DNA of 64,000 nucleotides from an uncultured Endomicrobiia bacterium (GCA_938040055.1 CALHWY010000030.1:10133-74132); one strand, 5' to 3'. Shown: positions 48,383 to 57,223, counted from the stretch's first letter. Notes: a model not told the origin generated them from the sequence alone. Made by a program: numbers and translations.

Positions 48383-48416
48383 AAAAAAGCCTCCGGTTTT
48401 TGCCGAAAGCTTTTTT
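48383..48416. terminator. Bidirectional terminator between terC and the XRE gene
   Basis: AAAAAAGC at the left pairs with GCTTTTTT at the right, around an inner CCGG/CCG core with a T-rich loop. The symmetrical A- and T-runs let it serve both the plus-strand terC gene and the minus-strand regulator gene. Confidence 0.65.
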
Positions 48417-48492
48417 GTCGGGTTTTATAATGCATTCCGAAACTTTAAAATTTCGAAAGCCCGGAATTTTTTATGCCGTTGTCCCGGTCTTT

Positions 48493-49311
48493 TCAGTTTT
48501 CTTTTGAAAAGTGCCCCAGAACTTTTCCTATTATTTCAAGTTTGTTGGTTTTGATTTCTTTTTCTTTTGAATTTATATGCGATGCCGTTATTCTGCCTTT
48601 CTGCACGGAGATTTTTGCGATGGTGTAGCCCATATCGGTTTTGATAAGCATATTTTTATCGTTTAACGGGCTTATCATTTTTTTTATTACGCAAAAAGAA
48701 TTTTCCGGTATTTCGGGAAGCATATTGCCGCTTTTGCAGCATACGACGAAATTCGCGTCCGAAAAAAGGCTTATGGGAAGCTCAATAAAATCTTCGTATT
48801 CATTGTCCGAATATTTAAAAAATCCTTCCTTTCTTCCTTCCGTCGTATTCATAAGCGGAATATTGACTATTTTCGTGGGTATGGGCATGCTGTAAGTAGC
48901 TTCAAAACTTTCGATTATATTTATTCCGGCCTCTTTGAGGATGGTTATAATCCTGTCTATCTGAAGTCTGCTTAAAGGATGCCTTCCTCCAAGCCAGTTT
49001 TCAACAGAATTCGCCGGCAGTTTCAGCTTTTCCGCAAGCCATTTAGGGTTTTTTTCAAGATCTTTCAAAGCCAGAAGAGCGTTTTTTCTGACGACGGCTT
49101 CATTGCTTTTGGAATCGTAAATAAGCTGTTCTTCGCTTATATTAAAAAACTTCGCGAGCTTTGAAACTTCATAGACATTGGGAGTTCTTTTTTCATTTTC
49201 CCAGTAGTTTACGGTGACTCTTGAAATGTTAAGCTCTTTAGCCAGCTCGTCCTGGGTAAGATGTCTTTCTCTTCTCATCAATTCAAGCTTCTTTGAATTA
49301 AATTTTTTCAT
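48493..49311 (-). CDS. XRE-type transcriptional regulator with S24/LexA-like C-terminal domain
   Basis: A 272-residue regulator. An N-terminal HTH_3 domain (MRRERHLTQDELAKELNISR, then VTVNYWENEKRTP) is followed by a second HTH-like segment (WLAEKLKLPANSVENWLGGR). The C-terminal half resembles the S24/LexA fold (FVVCC..., SFCVIKK, GYTIAKISVQ). At the position of the catalytic GDSM serine the sequence is SGNM, so Ser is replaced by Asn and self-cleavage is unlikely; the domain may only dimerise. The start at 49311 is set by CGGAG and homology; the frame also opens at 49452, only six bases from the predicted transcript start. It diverges from the SpoVG/GGDEF cluster, a plausible target. Confidence 0.8.
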   Translation of the reverse strand: MKKFNSKKLELMRRERHLTQDELAKELNISRVTVNYWENEKRTPNVYEVSKLAKFFNISEEQLIYDSKSNEAVVRKNALLALKDLEKNPKWLAEKLKLPANSVENWLGGRHPLSRLQIDRIITILKEAGINIIESFEATYSMPIPTKIVNIPLMNTTEGRKEGFFKYSDNEYEDFIELPISLFSDANFVVCCKSGNMLPEIPENSFCVIKKMISPLNDKNMLIKTDMGYTIAKISVQKGRITASHINSKEKEIKTNKLEIIGKVLGHFSKEN

Positions 49312-49452
49312 AAGCGGCTCCGTTGCGGTTCGCGGCGCTTTTGACGGTTTATTATGCAGTCCGCGGTCCGTTAAAATATTTGCAAAATTGTTTCCTTTGA
49401 CAAGCTCTGATAAAATTTCAAACAGCAAAAAGCATGCACGCTGTTTCACCAT

Positions 49453-49493
49453 CGCATGTTACATATGTTAGCACAAGTTAAAACTATTTTCAA
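49453..49493 (-). promoter_or_regulatory. Promoter and palindrome upstream of the XRE gene
   Basis: On the minus strand: TTGAAA (49493-49488), 17 bases, TAACAT (49470-49465) with an extended-10 TGC before it. An 8-bp palindrome ACATATGT (49461-49468) overlaps the -10 box, inside a looser dyad GCATGTTACATATGTTAGC. It is a good candidate operator for autoregulation by the XRE protein. Confidence 0.55.
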
Positions 49494-49501
49494 CAATAAT
49501 A

Positions 49502-49531
49502 TTGAAAGCCGAACTCCGTTTGGGTTATAAT
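49502..49531 (+). promoter_or_regulatory. Promoter of the SpoVG-like/GGDEF cluster
   Basis: TTGAAA (49502-49507), 18 bases, TATAAT (49526-49531). Transcription should begin at about 49538, which is the A of the first gene's ATG, so the message is probably leaderless. Its -35 box is nine bases from the -35 box of the divergent XRE promoter. Confidence 0.65.
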
Positions 49532-49537
49532 TAAAAA

Positions 49538-50116
49538 ATGGAAAGAACGGTCAAAATTTTATGCGCCGTTTTGCTGCTGCTATACGGTTTGCCGGTTTTT
49601 GCCGGCCGCAATTTAAAAATAACCGCTTTGCAGGAAAGCAAAGACGGCGGCGGCAAATACGATATTGTGCTTAACAATGCCGTCGCCGTTAAAAATATCG
49701 CTTTGAAAATCAAAAACGGTGCGAAAGAGGCGGAGTTTCCGATTTATTGTTCGAAAGGAAAAATCTACAGGCAGTTTTCCGTGTTAAAGAGAGATTACGG
49801 AAATTATATAGCGGATTCGCTTTTCTTAAAAAAAGCCGAAGCGTTTGAAGGCGGCACAAATTTCCGGATAAATAAATTTTCTTTAAATAAAAAAGAGGGA
49901 AGCATAAAAGCTTTTGCCTCGGTTATTTTTGAAGAGCTTCTGGAGGTGGAATGCAGGATTATGGAGGGAAAAAGAGGTTTGTGGACGGCATGGCCTGCTA
50001 ATAACACTTCCGGAGGTTGGAAAGCCGAATTTGTATTTGAAGACAAAAAACTGAAAAAAAAGGTTGAGGAAAGTCTGGCGGAGAAATATAAAAATTTTAA
50101 AAATGAAAGAAAATAA
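49538..50116 (+). CDS. Exported protein with C-terminal SpoVG-like domain
   Basis: A 192-residue protein. A signal peptide (VKILCAVLLLLYGLPVFAG) is followed by a beta-rich segment of about 90 residues. The C-terminal part (about 115-180) resembles SpoVG: SIKAFASVIFEELLEVECRI, then EGKRGLWTAWPA and GGWKAEFVF, then a Lys/Glu helix. SpoVG is normally a short cytoplasmic nucleic-acid-binding protein, so export would be unusual. The basic residues and the GxGLWxAxP core are kept. It may bind a polymer in the periplasm, or the N-terminus may be a membrane anchor. The first GGDEF gene overlaps it by 14 bases. Confidence 0.6.
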   Translation: MERTVKILCAVLLLLYGLPVFAGRNLKITALQESKDGGGKYDIVLNNAVAVKNIALKIKNGAKEAEFPIYCSKGKIYRQFSVLKRDYGNYIADSLFLKKAEAFEGGTNFRINKFSLNKKEGSIKAFASVIFEELLEVECRIMEGKRGLWTAWPANNTSGGWKAEFVFEDKKLKKKVEESLAEKYKNFKNERK

Positions 50117-51479
50117 GGTCGGCAAAAATCTTCTTTACATATTGTCGTCAATAGGCATGCCTGTGATAGCGGGAATACTTTTTGTCGTCTGGGCGGTGTT
50201 TTTCTTCAAAAATCCCGTGCCGGTTTTTCCTTTGGTGGCGATACTTGTTGCGGCTTTGTATTATTTTTCCGGATATATTCACAGCGGGGTGCTTGCGGCT
50301 TTTGCGGCGGCTGCGGCTTTTCTGGGGATAATGTTCGTGCACAATGCCGTGTCAATGCTTCTTGTCATGCTTGAAATCGTCTGGCTTGCGGCGTTTTATT
50401 TTGTTCTTGAGCTTTACAGGCTCAAATATGTTTCAATGCAGAATAAAATGCAGGAAGAATTCGATATTCTTGACAGAGAGATAACCCTTAAAGATTCGGA
50501 GATTGCCGAAAACAATAAAAGAACGTCCGCAATAATACAGCAGATAGAAAATTTTCAGACGATGGGAAGGATGATCCAAAGCTTCGAAGCTTCGCTTAAC
50601 GAGCAGGAAATAATAGAAAAATCGGGCGATCTGGCGGAAAGATTTATAGGCAAGGGAAACTGGAAACTTAAAAAAAACGTTTACGGAGACATATTTGCCA
50701 AATATATAAAAACTACGGGAATGCCATTGATAGTCACGGATTTGTCATCCGACAGACGTTTTCCAACTATGCAAAACAGGTATTTCTCCATAATAGCGGT
50801 CCCGGTGGAAGTCAACGGCGTTTTCTGGGGAATACTCAGGGGAACCGCCTCGAAAAAGAACGCTTTCAAAGACGCAGATTTGCGCCTTCTTTCGATTTTA
50901 TCCGGAATAGTCAGCACCGTTTTAAACAATGCTTATCTTTACCTTAAGATACAGGATCTTGCCATTACCGACGGGCTTACGGGATTATATACGCAAAGCT
51001 ATTTCAAAGAAAGACTGAAAGAAGAGATGAAGCGTTCAAAGAGCAACAGGGTGCCCCTTTCGGTCGCCATACTCGATATAGATTTCTTTAAAAAAATAAA
51101 CGACGCTTACGGGCATCAGGCCGGAGACGTCATATTGCGGCAGGTCGCGGCTCTTTTGAGAGGAAGGTTCAGGGAGACCGATCTTCTTTCAAGATACGGC
51201 GGGGAAGAGTTCGGCGTGATAATGCTGCATACCGACGAAAAAGAAGCGGAAAAAGTTCTTGAAGAAATAAGGTCCAGCATTGAAAAAGAGAGGTTTTTTC
51301 TTCCAATAGAAAGTTATCATCCGGTACAGGTGCGAATAACCGTGAGCATAGGTTTTGCGGAACTCAATAAAAAAACGGCCGCGGTTGAAGATGAAATAAT
51401 TAAAAAAGCCGACAGGGCGCTTTATGAAGCGAAAAAGGCGGGCAGAAACTGCGTCGCGGGGTTTCAAAATGGACAATAA
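50103..51479 (+). CDS. Membrane diguanylate cyclase (GAF-like + GGDEF), first of pair
   Basis: A 458-residue protein with four N-terminal membrane helices (about 10-115), a coiled coil (about 120-165), a GAF-like sensor region (about 165-300, with MPLIVTDLSSDRRFPTM and IAVPVEVNGVFWGIL) and a C-terminal GGDEF domain. The active-site motif is SRYGGEEFGV (functional GGEEF). An RxxD inhibition site (RETD) lies five residues before it, as in cyclases with c-di-GMP feedback. Start ATG 50103 overlaps the SpoVG-like gene by 14 bases; the next cyclase overlaps this one by 11, so three genes are coupled. Confidence 0.88.
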   Translation: MKENKVGKNLLYILSSIGMPVIAGILFVVWAVFFFKNPVPVFPLVAILVAALYYFSGYIHSGVLAAFAAAAAFLGIMFVHNAVSMLLVMLEIVWLAAFYFVLELYRLKYVSMQNKMQEEFDILDREITLKDSEIAENNKRTSAIIQQIENFQTMGRMIQSFEASLNEQEIIEKSGDLAERFIGKGNWKLKKNVYGDIFAKYIKTTGMPLIVTDLSSDRRFPTMQNRYFSIIAVPVEVNGVFWGILRGTASKKNAFKDADLRLLSILSGIVSTVLNNAYLYLKIQDLAITDGLTGLYTQSYFKERLKEEMKRSKSNRVPLSVAILDIDFFKKINDAYGHQAGDVILRQVAALLRGRFRETDLLSRYGGEEFGVIMLHTDEKEAEKVLEEIRSSIEKERFFLPIESYHPVQVRITVSIGFAELNKKTAAVEDEIIKKADRALYEAKKAGRNCVAGFQNGQ

Positions 51480-52803
51480 ATATACGCGGCTTTTAATTAC
51501 CGTTTTTGTTTTATTTCTTTTATACTCTTTGATCCCCGGAGAAACGGGGATGATAGTCTGGGCTTATTCCGTCATGCTTGCGGGATTATGCTACGCAAGA
51601 TGGATTAAAGAAGCCGTGATCGTGGGCAGTCTTCTGGCTTCTTTTTTTATGATCAAATACGCGGACGGACATCTGCTGGTGTATGTTTTTTCCGTGGTTC
51701 TTTTTCTGTCGGTAATACCCATTCCTTTTTATTTCGCGGACAAAACCGCGAAAGAAAGAAACAAACTGTCGGCGAAAAATGCCGGGCTTAAAGAAAAATA
51801 TACGGAAATTCTTATAGAGCATTCATATTCTTGCGAAGAAAGGCAGAAGTATGAAAAAAACATAGAGCGCATAATGCAGCTTTATATCACGGGCAGGGAT
51901 CTGTTGAAAAGCATATACGAGCAGGATTTCCTGGAGAAAGTGATGAGAGCCGTTTGCGGCCGCGCGGGAGTGATAAGCGTGAATATATTTTTAAGAAATA
52001 AAGGGGGATGGGTTCCGGCGGCTTTTTCAAAAGCTTATCACAAAAACGAATGGATAAAATATATTGAAAACAATAAACATCTGGAACTGGAACAAAGGTA
52101 TATAGCTGCGGAAGTTCCCGCTTTCTGCGGCCGCGGCGAAAGCGTGGTTTTCTGGCCTTTGAAAATAGAGAACAAGCTTTTAGGCTGCATTCTGCTTGTC
52201 GTGGAGAAGGCTTATGTTTCGCGTTATACGCAGGAAGGCGCCATTATGTGCCCGCAAATATCGCTGGGAGCAAAAAGGGTAAGTCTTTTTGCCGAGGTCA
52301 GCGAGCGTTCCAGAAATGACGGTTTAACCGGGCTTTACCTTAAAAGATATTTTATGGAAAGGCTTCGTTCGGAAATCAGGAGAGAAAAGCGCTATGCGGG
52401 AGGCTTCTGCATACTTATGATGGATATAGACCATTTTAAGAAAGTAAACGACAAATACGGGCATCTTGCGGGCGACAAAGTTCTTTGTTCGATAGCCAAA
52501 ATACTTGTGGACTGCGTTCGTCCCGGAGACCTTGTCGGGAGATACGGAGGGGAGGAGTTTATAGCTTTTATGCCTATGGCCACGCAGTATGAGGCGCGTT
52601 CGGTGGCTTATGAAATCAATGCCGCCGCGGCCGGCAAAAAATTCCGCGAGAAAGGCGAACAGTTCAGTGTGACCATAAGCATAGGGATCAGCAGTTATCC
52701 CTACGGGGGAAAGACAATAGAGCAGATAATAGGGAATGCGGACAAAGCGCTTTATAAAGCCAAACAGGAAGGCAGGAATAAAGTCGTTTTATACGGCGGC
52801 TGA
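51469..52803 (+). CDS. Membrane diguanylate cyclase (GAF-like + GGDEF), second of pair
   Basis: A 444-residue paralogue of the preceding gene: three or four N-terminal helices (to about 85), coiled coil (about 90-135), GAF-like domain (about 145-270), GGDEF domain to the C-terminus. Active-site motif VGRYGGEEFIAF and inhibition-site RPGD five residues before it are both intact. It makes c-di-GMP from two GTP. That two GAF-GGDEF proteins adjoin suggests duplication; the sensory halves have diverged much more than the catalytic halves, so they probably read different signals. Overlaps the upstream gene by 11 bases. Confidence 0.88.
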   Translation: MDNKYTRLLITVFVLFLLYSLIPGETGMIVWAYSVMLAGLCYARWIKEAVIVGSLLASFFMIKYADGHLLVYVFSVVLFLSVIPIPFYFADKTAKERNKLSAKNAGLKEKYTEILIEHSYSCEERQKYEKNIERIMQLYITGRDLLKSIYEQDFLEKVMRAVCGRAGVISVNIFLRNKGGWVPAAFSKAYHKNEWIKYIENNKHLELEQRYIAAEVPAFCGRGESVVFWPLKIENKLLGCILLVVEKAYVSRYTQEGAIMCPQISLGAKRVSLFAEVSERSRNDGLTGLYLKRYFMERLRSEIRREKRYAGGFCILMMDIDHFKKVNDKYGHLAGDKVLCSIAKILVDCVRPGDLVGRYGGEEFIAFMPMATQYEARSVAYEINAAAAGKKFREKGEQFSVTISIGISSYPYGGKTIEQIIGNADKALYKAKQEGRNKVVLYGG

Positions 52804-52816
52804 CTTTCCCGCTTTC

Positions 52817-52845
52817 TTGACTTGAATACGCGAAAAGGATATAAT
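52817..52845 (+). promoter_or_regulatory. Promoter of the ABC ATPase gene
   Basis: TTGACT (52817-52822), 17 bases, TATAAT (52840-52845): one of the best promoters in the window. Start near 52852; SD GGGGGAA at 52884-52890. Confidence 0.75.
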
Positions 52846-52892
52846 AATCGCGCATTTTATTTAAAAATCAATAAATTTTTGTTGGGGGAAAG

Positions 52893-53996
52893 ATGGCCAG
52901 TATTATCTTCAAAAATGTGTGGAAACGTTACGGAAATTTAGATATCGTTAAGGATTTTAATCTTGAAATTCCCGACAAATCTTTTTGCATACTGGTAGGG
53001 CCTTCGGGCTGCGGGAAAACTACTACTTTGCGTATGGTCGCCGGGCTTGAAGAAATTTCGGAAGGCGAAATATTTATAGACGACGTAAAAGTCAATGATA
53101 TTCCCCCGAAAAACCGCGATATAGCCATGGTTTTTCAGAGTTATGCCCTCTATCCTCATATGACGGTATATGACAATATGGCTTTCGGCCTGAAGCTGAG
53201 AGGATACAGCAAAAAGGAGATACGCCAGAGAGTCAACGAAGCCGCGGAGATTCTGGGCATAGGGCATCTTCTTGAAAGGCGCCCTAAACAGCTTTCCGGA
53301 GGGCAGAGACAGAGAGTCGCCGTAGGAAGAGCGATAGTAAGAAAACCGAAAGTGTTTTTGTTTGACGAACCGCTTTCCAATCTTGACGCCAAACTCAGAG
53401 GACAGATGAGAGCCGAACTTAAAAAGCTTCACGAAAGGCTTCAAAGCACTATGATATACGTTACCCATGACCAGACGGAAGCCATGACCATGGGCGACAG
53501 AATCTGCGTTATGAAAGAAGGCATTATCCAGCAGATAGCCGGACCGATAGAGCTTTATGACGAACCCACCAATAAATTCGTAGCCGGGTTTATCGGAAGC
53601 CCTCCGATGAATTTTTTTGAAGTCGACATAGTCAATAAAAACGGCGAAATTTTCCTGAACGAAGGCACTTTTGAAATAGCCGTGCCCAAACAGCATAAAG
53701 ACAAGGTTATGGCGCATGCCGGAGCGAAAGCCGTCATGGGAATAAGGCCGGAAGACATATACGACAAATTGTTCTATAATCTCGCCAACAAGGAAGTAAG
53801 CAGCTTCAGCGCGGCAGTAGAACTCGTCGAGCCTCTCGGAAGCGAGATATATCTTCATCTCAATACCGGGAAAAATACAATGGTCGCCAAGGTTGACGCG
53901 CACAATCAGGCAAAAACTAATCAGATAATAGAGCTTGTGTTCAATCTCAACAAGAGCCATTTGTATGAACTTAAAGACGGTACGAAAATTATCTGA
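52893..53996 (+). CDS. ugpC: ABC transporter ATP-binding protein, UgpC/MalK/MsmX type
   Basis: A 367-residue ATPase of the sugar-importer (CUT1) class. Walker A GPSGCGKTT near 37, Q-loop VFQSYALYPHMTVYDN, signature LSGGQRQRVAVGRA, Walker B FLFDEPLSNLDAKLR, switch His in YVTHDQTEAMT. A C-terminal OB/TOBE regulatory domain (about 240-367) is present, as in MalK. There are no permease or binding-protein genes beside it, so it probably energises several sugar importers encoded elsewhere, as MsmX does in Bacillus. Strong own promoter; a lipoprotein gene follows after 8 bases. Confidence 0.93.
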   Translation: MASIIFKNVWKRYGNLDIVKDFNLEIPDKSFCILVGPSGCGKTTTLRMVAGLEEISEGEIFIDDVKVNDIPPKNRDIAMVFQSYALYPHMTVYDNMAFGLKLRGYSKKEIRQRVNEAAEILGIGHLLERRPKQLSGGQRQRVAVGRAIVRKPKVFLFDEPLSNLDAKLRGQMRAELKKLHERLQSTMIYVTHDQTEAMTMGDRICVMKEGIIQQIAGPIELYDEPTNKFVAGFIGSPPMNFFEVDIVNKNGEIFLNEGTFEIAVPKQHKDKVMAHAGAKAVMGIRPEDIYDKLFYNLANKEVSSFSAAVELVEPLGSEIYLHLNTGKNTMVAKVDAHNQAKTNQIIELVFNLNKSHLYELKDGTKII

Positions 53997-54004
53997 GGGA
54001 AAAT

Positions 54005-54937
54005 ATGAAGAAGGCGGCAATTTTTTTGCAGGCGGCTTTTTCGGCATTGCTCTTAAGCGCCTGTTCGAATCCTGTTTCAAGCAAACCGGAGCCTCCCGCT
54101 CCGAAACCGGTTTCTTATGCGGACGTTATGGCGGTTGCGGCGAAAAAAGCCGATTTTTACGCGCGTCTCGCTTTTGATCTCGCGGACGGTTATCTTTCCG
54201 ACGAGAGCGCGGTTAAAAAAAGATACGGCAAAGACGGCAAATACGTTGAAAGCCTTGAATTCGGGCTGGCCGAAACAACCGGAGAGATCTCTTCTTCCGA
54301 TCTGAGCAAGCCGAAATTTAAATACTGGCATTATAACGAGCATCATGTTTCCACCGTTACCGTTTACAGCGAACTTTACCTTCTTCCCACTAGAGCTTTA
54401 AAAAGGGATAAAGTAACGGCGACAGCCGCCGGCGCGGGAAAACCTTCCCATCAGTTCGACATAGAATTCAGACAGACCGACACGACCGTAAGAACGGGCG
54501 AGAAATTCGATTTTACGGTCATTATAAGTTCTCCCGGATATCTTACGGCAAAAGGCGCTTCCATAAATAAACCGGCGCCGTTTCCTCTTTATGTGCAGGA
54601 TTTTGCCGGCGTCGATCGCCGGGTCGACGTCGCCGTATACGGCATTAACGGAAAAATCAAAGTTACCGGAGCCGATTATACTCCCAAACCGGCCGACGAG
54701 TTTTCCATAAACGGCGGCAAAATTGAAATCACGGGAACCGATAATTCCGCAAATCCGCCGGTCAGCTATAAGATCGTGCTGGAATATTCTGACGATAAAG
54801 TCTGTAACAAACCGGGCAATTTTACGGGTTCGGACGGCTTTTCGGCCGATTATAATATAGATAATACGCAGGCTTATTACACCAAAGGCGCCGAACCGTC
54901 GAAAAAGTATTATGTCTACTGGGACTATCCTTTATAA
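54005..54937 (+). CDS. Lipoprotein of unknown function
   Basis: A 310-residue lipoprotein: signal FLQAAFSALLLSAC with lipobox LSAC (Cys near 19), then a Pro-rich linker. A helical segment of about 80 residues (YADVMAVAAKKADFYARLAF) is followed by a beta-rich C-terminal half with Ig-like strands (TGEKFDFTVIISSPGYL, DRRVDVAVYGINGKIKV). No family recognised. It follows the ABC ATPase by 8 bases with a GAGGGA SD and is probably co-transcribed, but nothing shows that it is the transporter's binding protein. It ends at the terminator at 54956. Confidence 0.65.
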   Translation: MKKAAIFLQAAFSALLLSACSNPVSSKPEPPAPKPVSYADVMAVAAKKADFYARLAFDLADGYLSDESAVKKRYGKDGKYVESLEFGLAETTGEISSSDLSKPKFKYWHYNEHHVSTVTVYSELYLLPTRALKRDKVTATAAGAGKPSHQFDIEFRQTDTTVRTGEKFDFTVIISSPGYLTAKGASINKPAPFPLYVQDFAGVDRRVDVAVYGINGKIKVTGADYTPKPADEFSINGGKIEITGTDNSANPPVSYKIVLEYSDDKVCNKPGNFTGSDGFSADYNIDNTQAYYTKGAEPSKKYYVYWDYPL

Positions 54938-54955
54938 CGGGAAAGCCGTAATAGC

Positions 54956-54990
54956 GGAAAGCTTTACTTAAAGGTAGGGCTTTTCTTTTT
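54956..54990 (+). terminator. Rho-independent terminator
   Basis: GGAAAGC (54956-54962) pairs with GCTTTTC (54979-54985), with an inner TAC/GTA pairing in the loop; TTTTT follows. It ends the ABC-ATPase/lipoprotein transcript. Confidence 0.65.
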
Positions 54991-55032
54991 GCGTGCGGCA
55001 TAAACAATTTACTTGCGTATCAGGAGAATAAG

Positions 55033-56373
55033 ATGAAGAAGAAACAGGACGTAAAAAAGCTTTTGAAAGCAGCACAGGAGCCCGCGGTTCTTGCAAGAAA
55101 AATGCACCCTTTTTATAAAGGGAAAATAGAAGTGGTGCCCAAATGCAGGATTAAAGATTTCAATGATTTTTCGGTATGGTACAGCCCTGGCGTGGCCGCT
55201 GTATGTTCCGATATAAATAAAAAGCCGGAACTCGCGTATGAATATACCAATAAATGGAACAGCGTAGCCGTTGTGAGCGACGGGACAAGAGTTTTGGGGC
55301 TGGGAGACATCGGTCCGGAAGCGGGAATGCCGGTAATGGAGGGGAAAGCTCTTCTTTACAAATATCTCGGCGGAGTCGACGCTTATCCGATTTGTCTTGC
55401 GACAAAGGACAAGGATAAAATAATCGAAACCGTAAAAATACTCCAGCCTTCTTTCGGCGGAGTCAATCTTGAAGACATATCCCAGCCGAAATGTTTTCCG
55501 ATACTCCAAACCTTAAGAAAAGAATGTCGTATACCCGTATGGCATGACGACCAGCAGGGCACGGCTCTTGTAACTCTTGCGGGTTTTATCAATGCGCTTA
55601 AAGTGGTGGGCAAAAAGACCGCTAAGGTCAGAGTGGCTTTGATCGGGGCGGGTTCGGCCAATATCTGCATTGCCCGTCTCCTGATGCTTTACGGCGTAAA
55701 GCCCGGAAATATAATAATGACCGACTCGAAAGGGACGCTGCATAAAGGAAGAACGGAACTAAAAGAATCGCATCCCGAAAAATGGGCGATGGCCGTCGAA
55801 ACCAATGCGGGCGGCGTTGAGGGATATATCAGGGAGGCTATGGAAAACGCGGATGCGGTTATCGCTCTTTCAACTCCCGGGCCGGATATAATTAAAAAAG
55901 AATGGATCGGGTCAATGGCAAAAAATCCTATAGTTTTTGCCTGCGCCAATCCCGTTCCGGAAATATGGCCGTGGGAAGCAAAAGAAGCGGGAGCGGCCGT
56001 AGTCGCCACCGGAAGAAGCGATTTTGCGAACCAGGTCAATAATTCTCTGGGTTTTCCGGGCGTTTTCCGCGGAGTTTTGGACGTAAGAGCTTCAACTATA
56101 ACCGACACCATGGCTATTACGGCCGCCGTTGAGCTGGCGTCCTGCATTGCCGGAAATAAAATAAGACCCGACAAAATACTTCCCGCGATGGATGACTGGA
56201 AAATATTTCCGAAAGTCGCCGCCGCCGTAGGAATGAGAGCTATAAAAGAAAAAGTGGCTGCGAGAAAGATGACGAAAGACGCTTTGTTTGCGCAGGCTTG
56301 CGATATGATAAAAAGAAGCCGCGGCATTACCCAAACAATGATGCAAAAAGGTTATATCAAAAAGTTTAAATAG
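55033..56373 (+). CDS. NAD(P)-dependent malic enzyme (short form)
   Basis: A 446-residue malic enzyme without the C-terminal phosphotransacetylase-like domain of MaeB. It has YSPGVAAVC with the catalytic Tyr, [15 protein letters not shown], the catalytic Lys region ([17 protein letters not shown]), metal ligands in [11 protein letters not shown], a Rossmann [13 protein letters not shown] and [12 protein letters not shown]. It converts malate to pyruvate and CO2 (or the reverse). SD CAGGAG; fumarase subunit genes start 8 bases later, which links fumarate, malate and pyruvate. Cofactor preference cannot be read safely. Confidence 0.93.
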   Translation: MKKKQDVKKLLKAAQEPAVLARKMHPFYKGKIEVVPKCRIKDFNDFSVWYSPGVAAVCSDINKKPELAYEYTNKWNSVAVVSDGTRVLGLGDIGPEAGMPVMEGKALLYKYLGGVDAYPICLATKDKDKIIETVKILQPSFGGVNLEDISQPKCFPILQTLRKECRIPVWHDDQQGTALVTLAGFINALKVVGKKTAKVRVALIGAGSANICIARLLMLYGVKPGNIIMTDSKGTLHKGRTELKESHPEKWAMAVETNAGGVEGYIREAMENADAVIALSTPGPDIIKKEWIGSMAKNPIVFACANPVPEIWPWEAKEAGAAVVATGRSDFANQVNNSLGFPGVFRGVLDVRASTITDTMAITAAVELASCIAGNKIRPDKILPAMDDWKIFPKVAAAVGMRAIKEKVAARKMTKDALFAQACDMIKRSRGITQTMMQKGYIKKFK

Positions 56374-56381
56374 GATTTTAT

Positions 56382-57221
56382 ATGCGAACCGTAACCGCGG
56401 ATACCCTATCGCGTGAAATGGAAAAACTTTGCGGCCGGGCTAATTTTGACTTGCCGCATGACGTAATTGAAAAGCTTAAAGAATTTGCCGGCAGGGAAGA
56501 AGGCGTTTCAAAAAGCATTCTCGGCGATATTATAGAAAACGCGGTTATAGCCGCGCGGGAAAAAATTCCTCTTTGCCAGGACACCGGAACGGCTAATGTT
56601 TTCGTAAAGCTCGGCAGGGAAGTCCTGATTGAGGGCGGCAATATATATGACGCGATAAACAAAGGCGTTGCCGCGGGATATAAAAACAATTATCTGAGAA
56701 AATCCGTGGTTTCCGATCCGCTTAGAAGAGAAAATACGGGCGACAATACTCCGGCCAATATCTACATTGATCTTGTTGACGGAGATAAAATCGAGATAGC
56801 TTTTCTTCCCAAAGGGGGCGGCAGCGAAAATGCCAGCGCTTTGAAAATGCTGGAACCTTCCGCGGGCTGGGACGGGGTTAAAGAATTCGTTTTAAACGCC
56901 GTCAAAGATAAAGGAAAAAATGCCTGTCCGCCGCTGGTTATAGGGGTCGGCATAGGCGGGGATTTCGCTTCAGTGGGAAAATTGGCGAAGACGGCTCTTT
57001 TAAGAGATTTAAGCTCGCATAATCCGGACTCTTTTTATAGCGAAAAAGAACGGGAACTGCTGTCTGCGGTAAATGCTTTGGGCATAGGGCCCATGGGAAT
57101 GGGCGGCGAAACCACCGCGCTGGCGGTGCTTATAGAAACCGCTCCCGCTCATATAGCCTCTCTGCCAGCAGCGGTAAGCATTCAGTGCCATTGCGACAGA
57201 AGAAAAAAAATAATCATATAA
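56382..57221 (+). CDS. Class I fumarate hydratase, alpha subunit
   Basis: A 279-residue subunit of the oxygen-sensitive two-subunit [4Fe-4S] fumarase (or tartrate dehydratase). Cluster cysteines: PLCQDTGTA near 68, CPPLVIGVGIGGDF near 190 and HIASLPAAVSIQCHCDRR near the C-terminus. Substrate-loop DPLRRENTGDNTPA and GGGSENASAL are present. It works with the beta subunit encoded from 57346. That the beta gene is adjacent, and that malic enzyme precedes it, favours fumarase over tartrate dehydratase. Confidence 0.92.
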   Translation: MRTVTADTLSREMEKLCGRANFDLPHDVIEKLKEFAGREEGVSKSILGDIIENAVIAAREKIPLCQDTGTANVFVKLGREVLIEGGNIYDAINKGVAAGYKNNYLRKSVVSDPLRRENTGDNTPANIYIDLVDGDKIEIAFLPKGGGSENASALKMLEPSAGWDGVKEFVLNAVKDKGKNACPPLVIGVGIGGDFASVGKLAKTALLRDLSSHNPDSFYSEKERELLSAVNALGIGPMGMGGETTALAVLIETAPAHIASLPAAVSIQCHCDRRKKIII

Positions 57222-57223
57222 AA

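Noticed and set aside
52938..54080. 380-codon minus-strand frame opposite the ABC ATPase
   Set aside because: It lies antisense to a clear MalK-type ATPase and has no recognisable motif or SD.
54060..54085. TTCGAATCC sequence resembling a tRNA T-arm
   Set aside because: It lies inside the lipoprotein signal region, and no acceptor or anticodon stem surrounds it.
55689..56327. 212-codon minus-strand frame opposite malic enzyme
   Set aside because: Antisense shadow of a conserved enzyme; low-complexity Ser/Ala/Ile composition.
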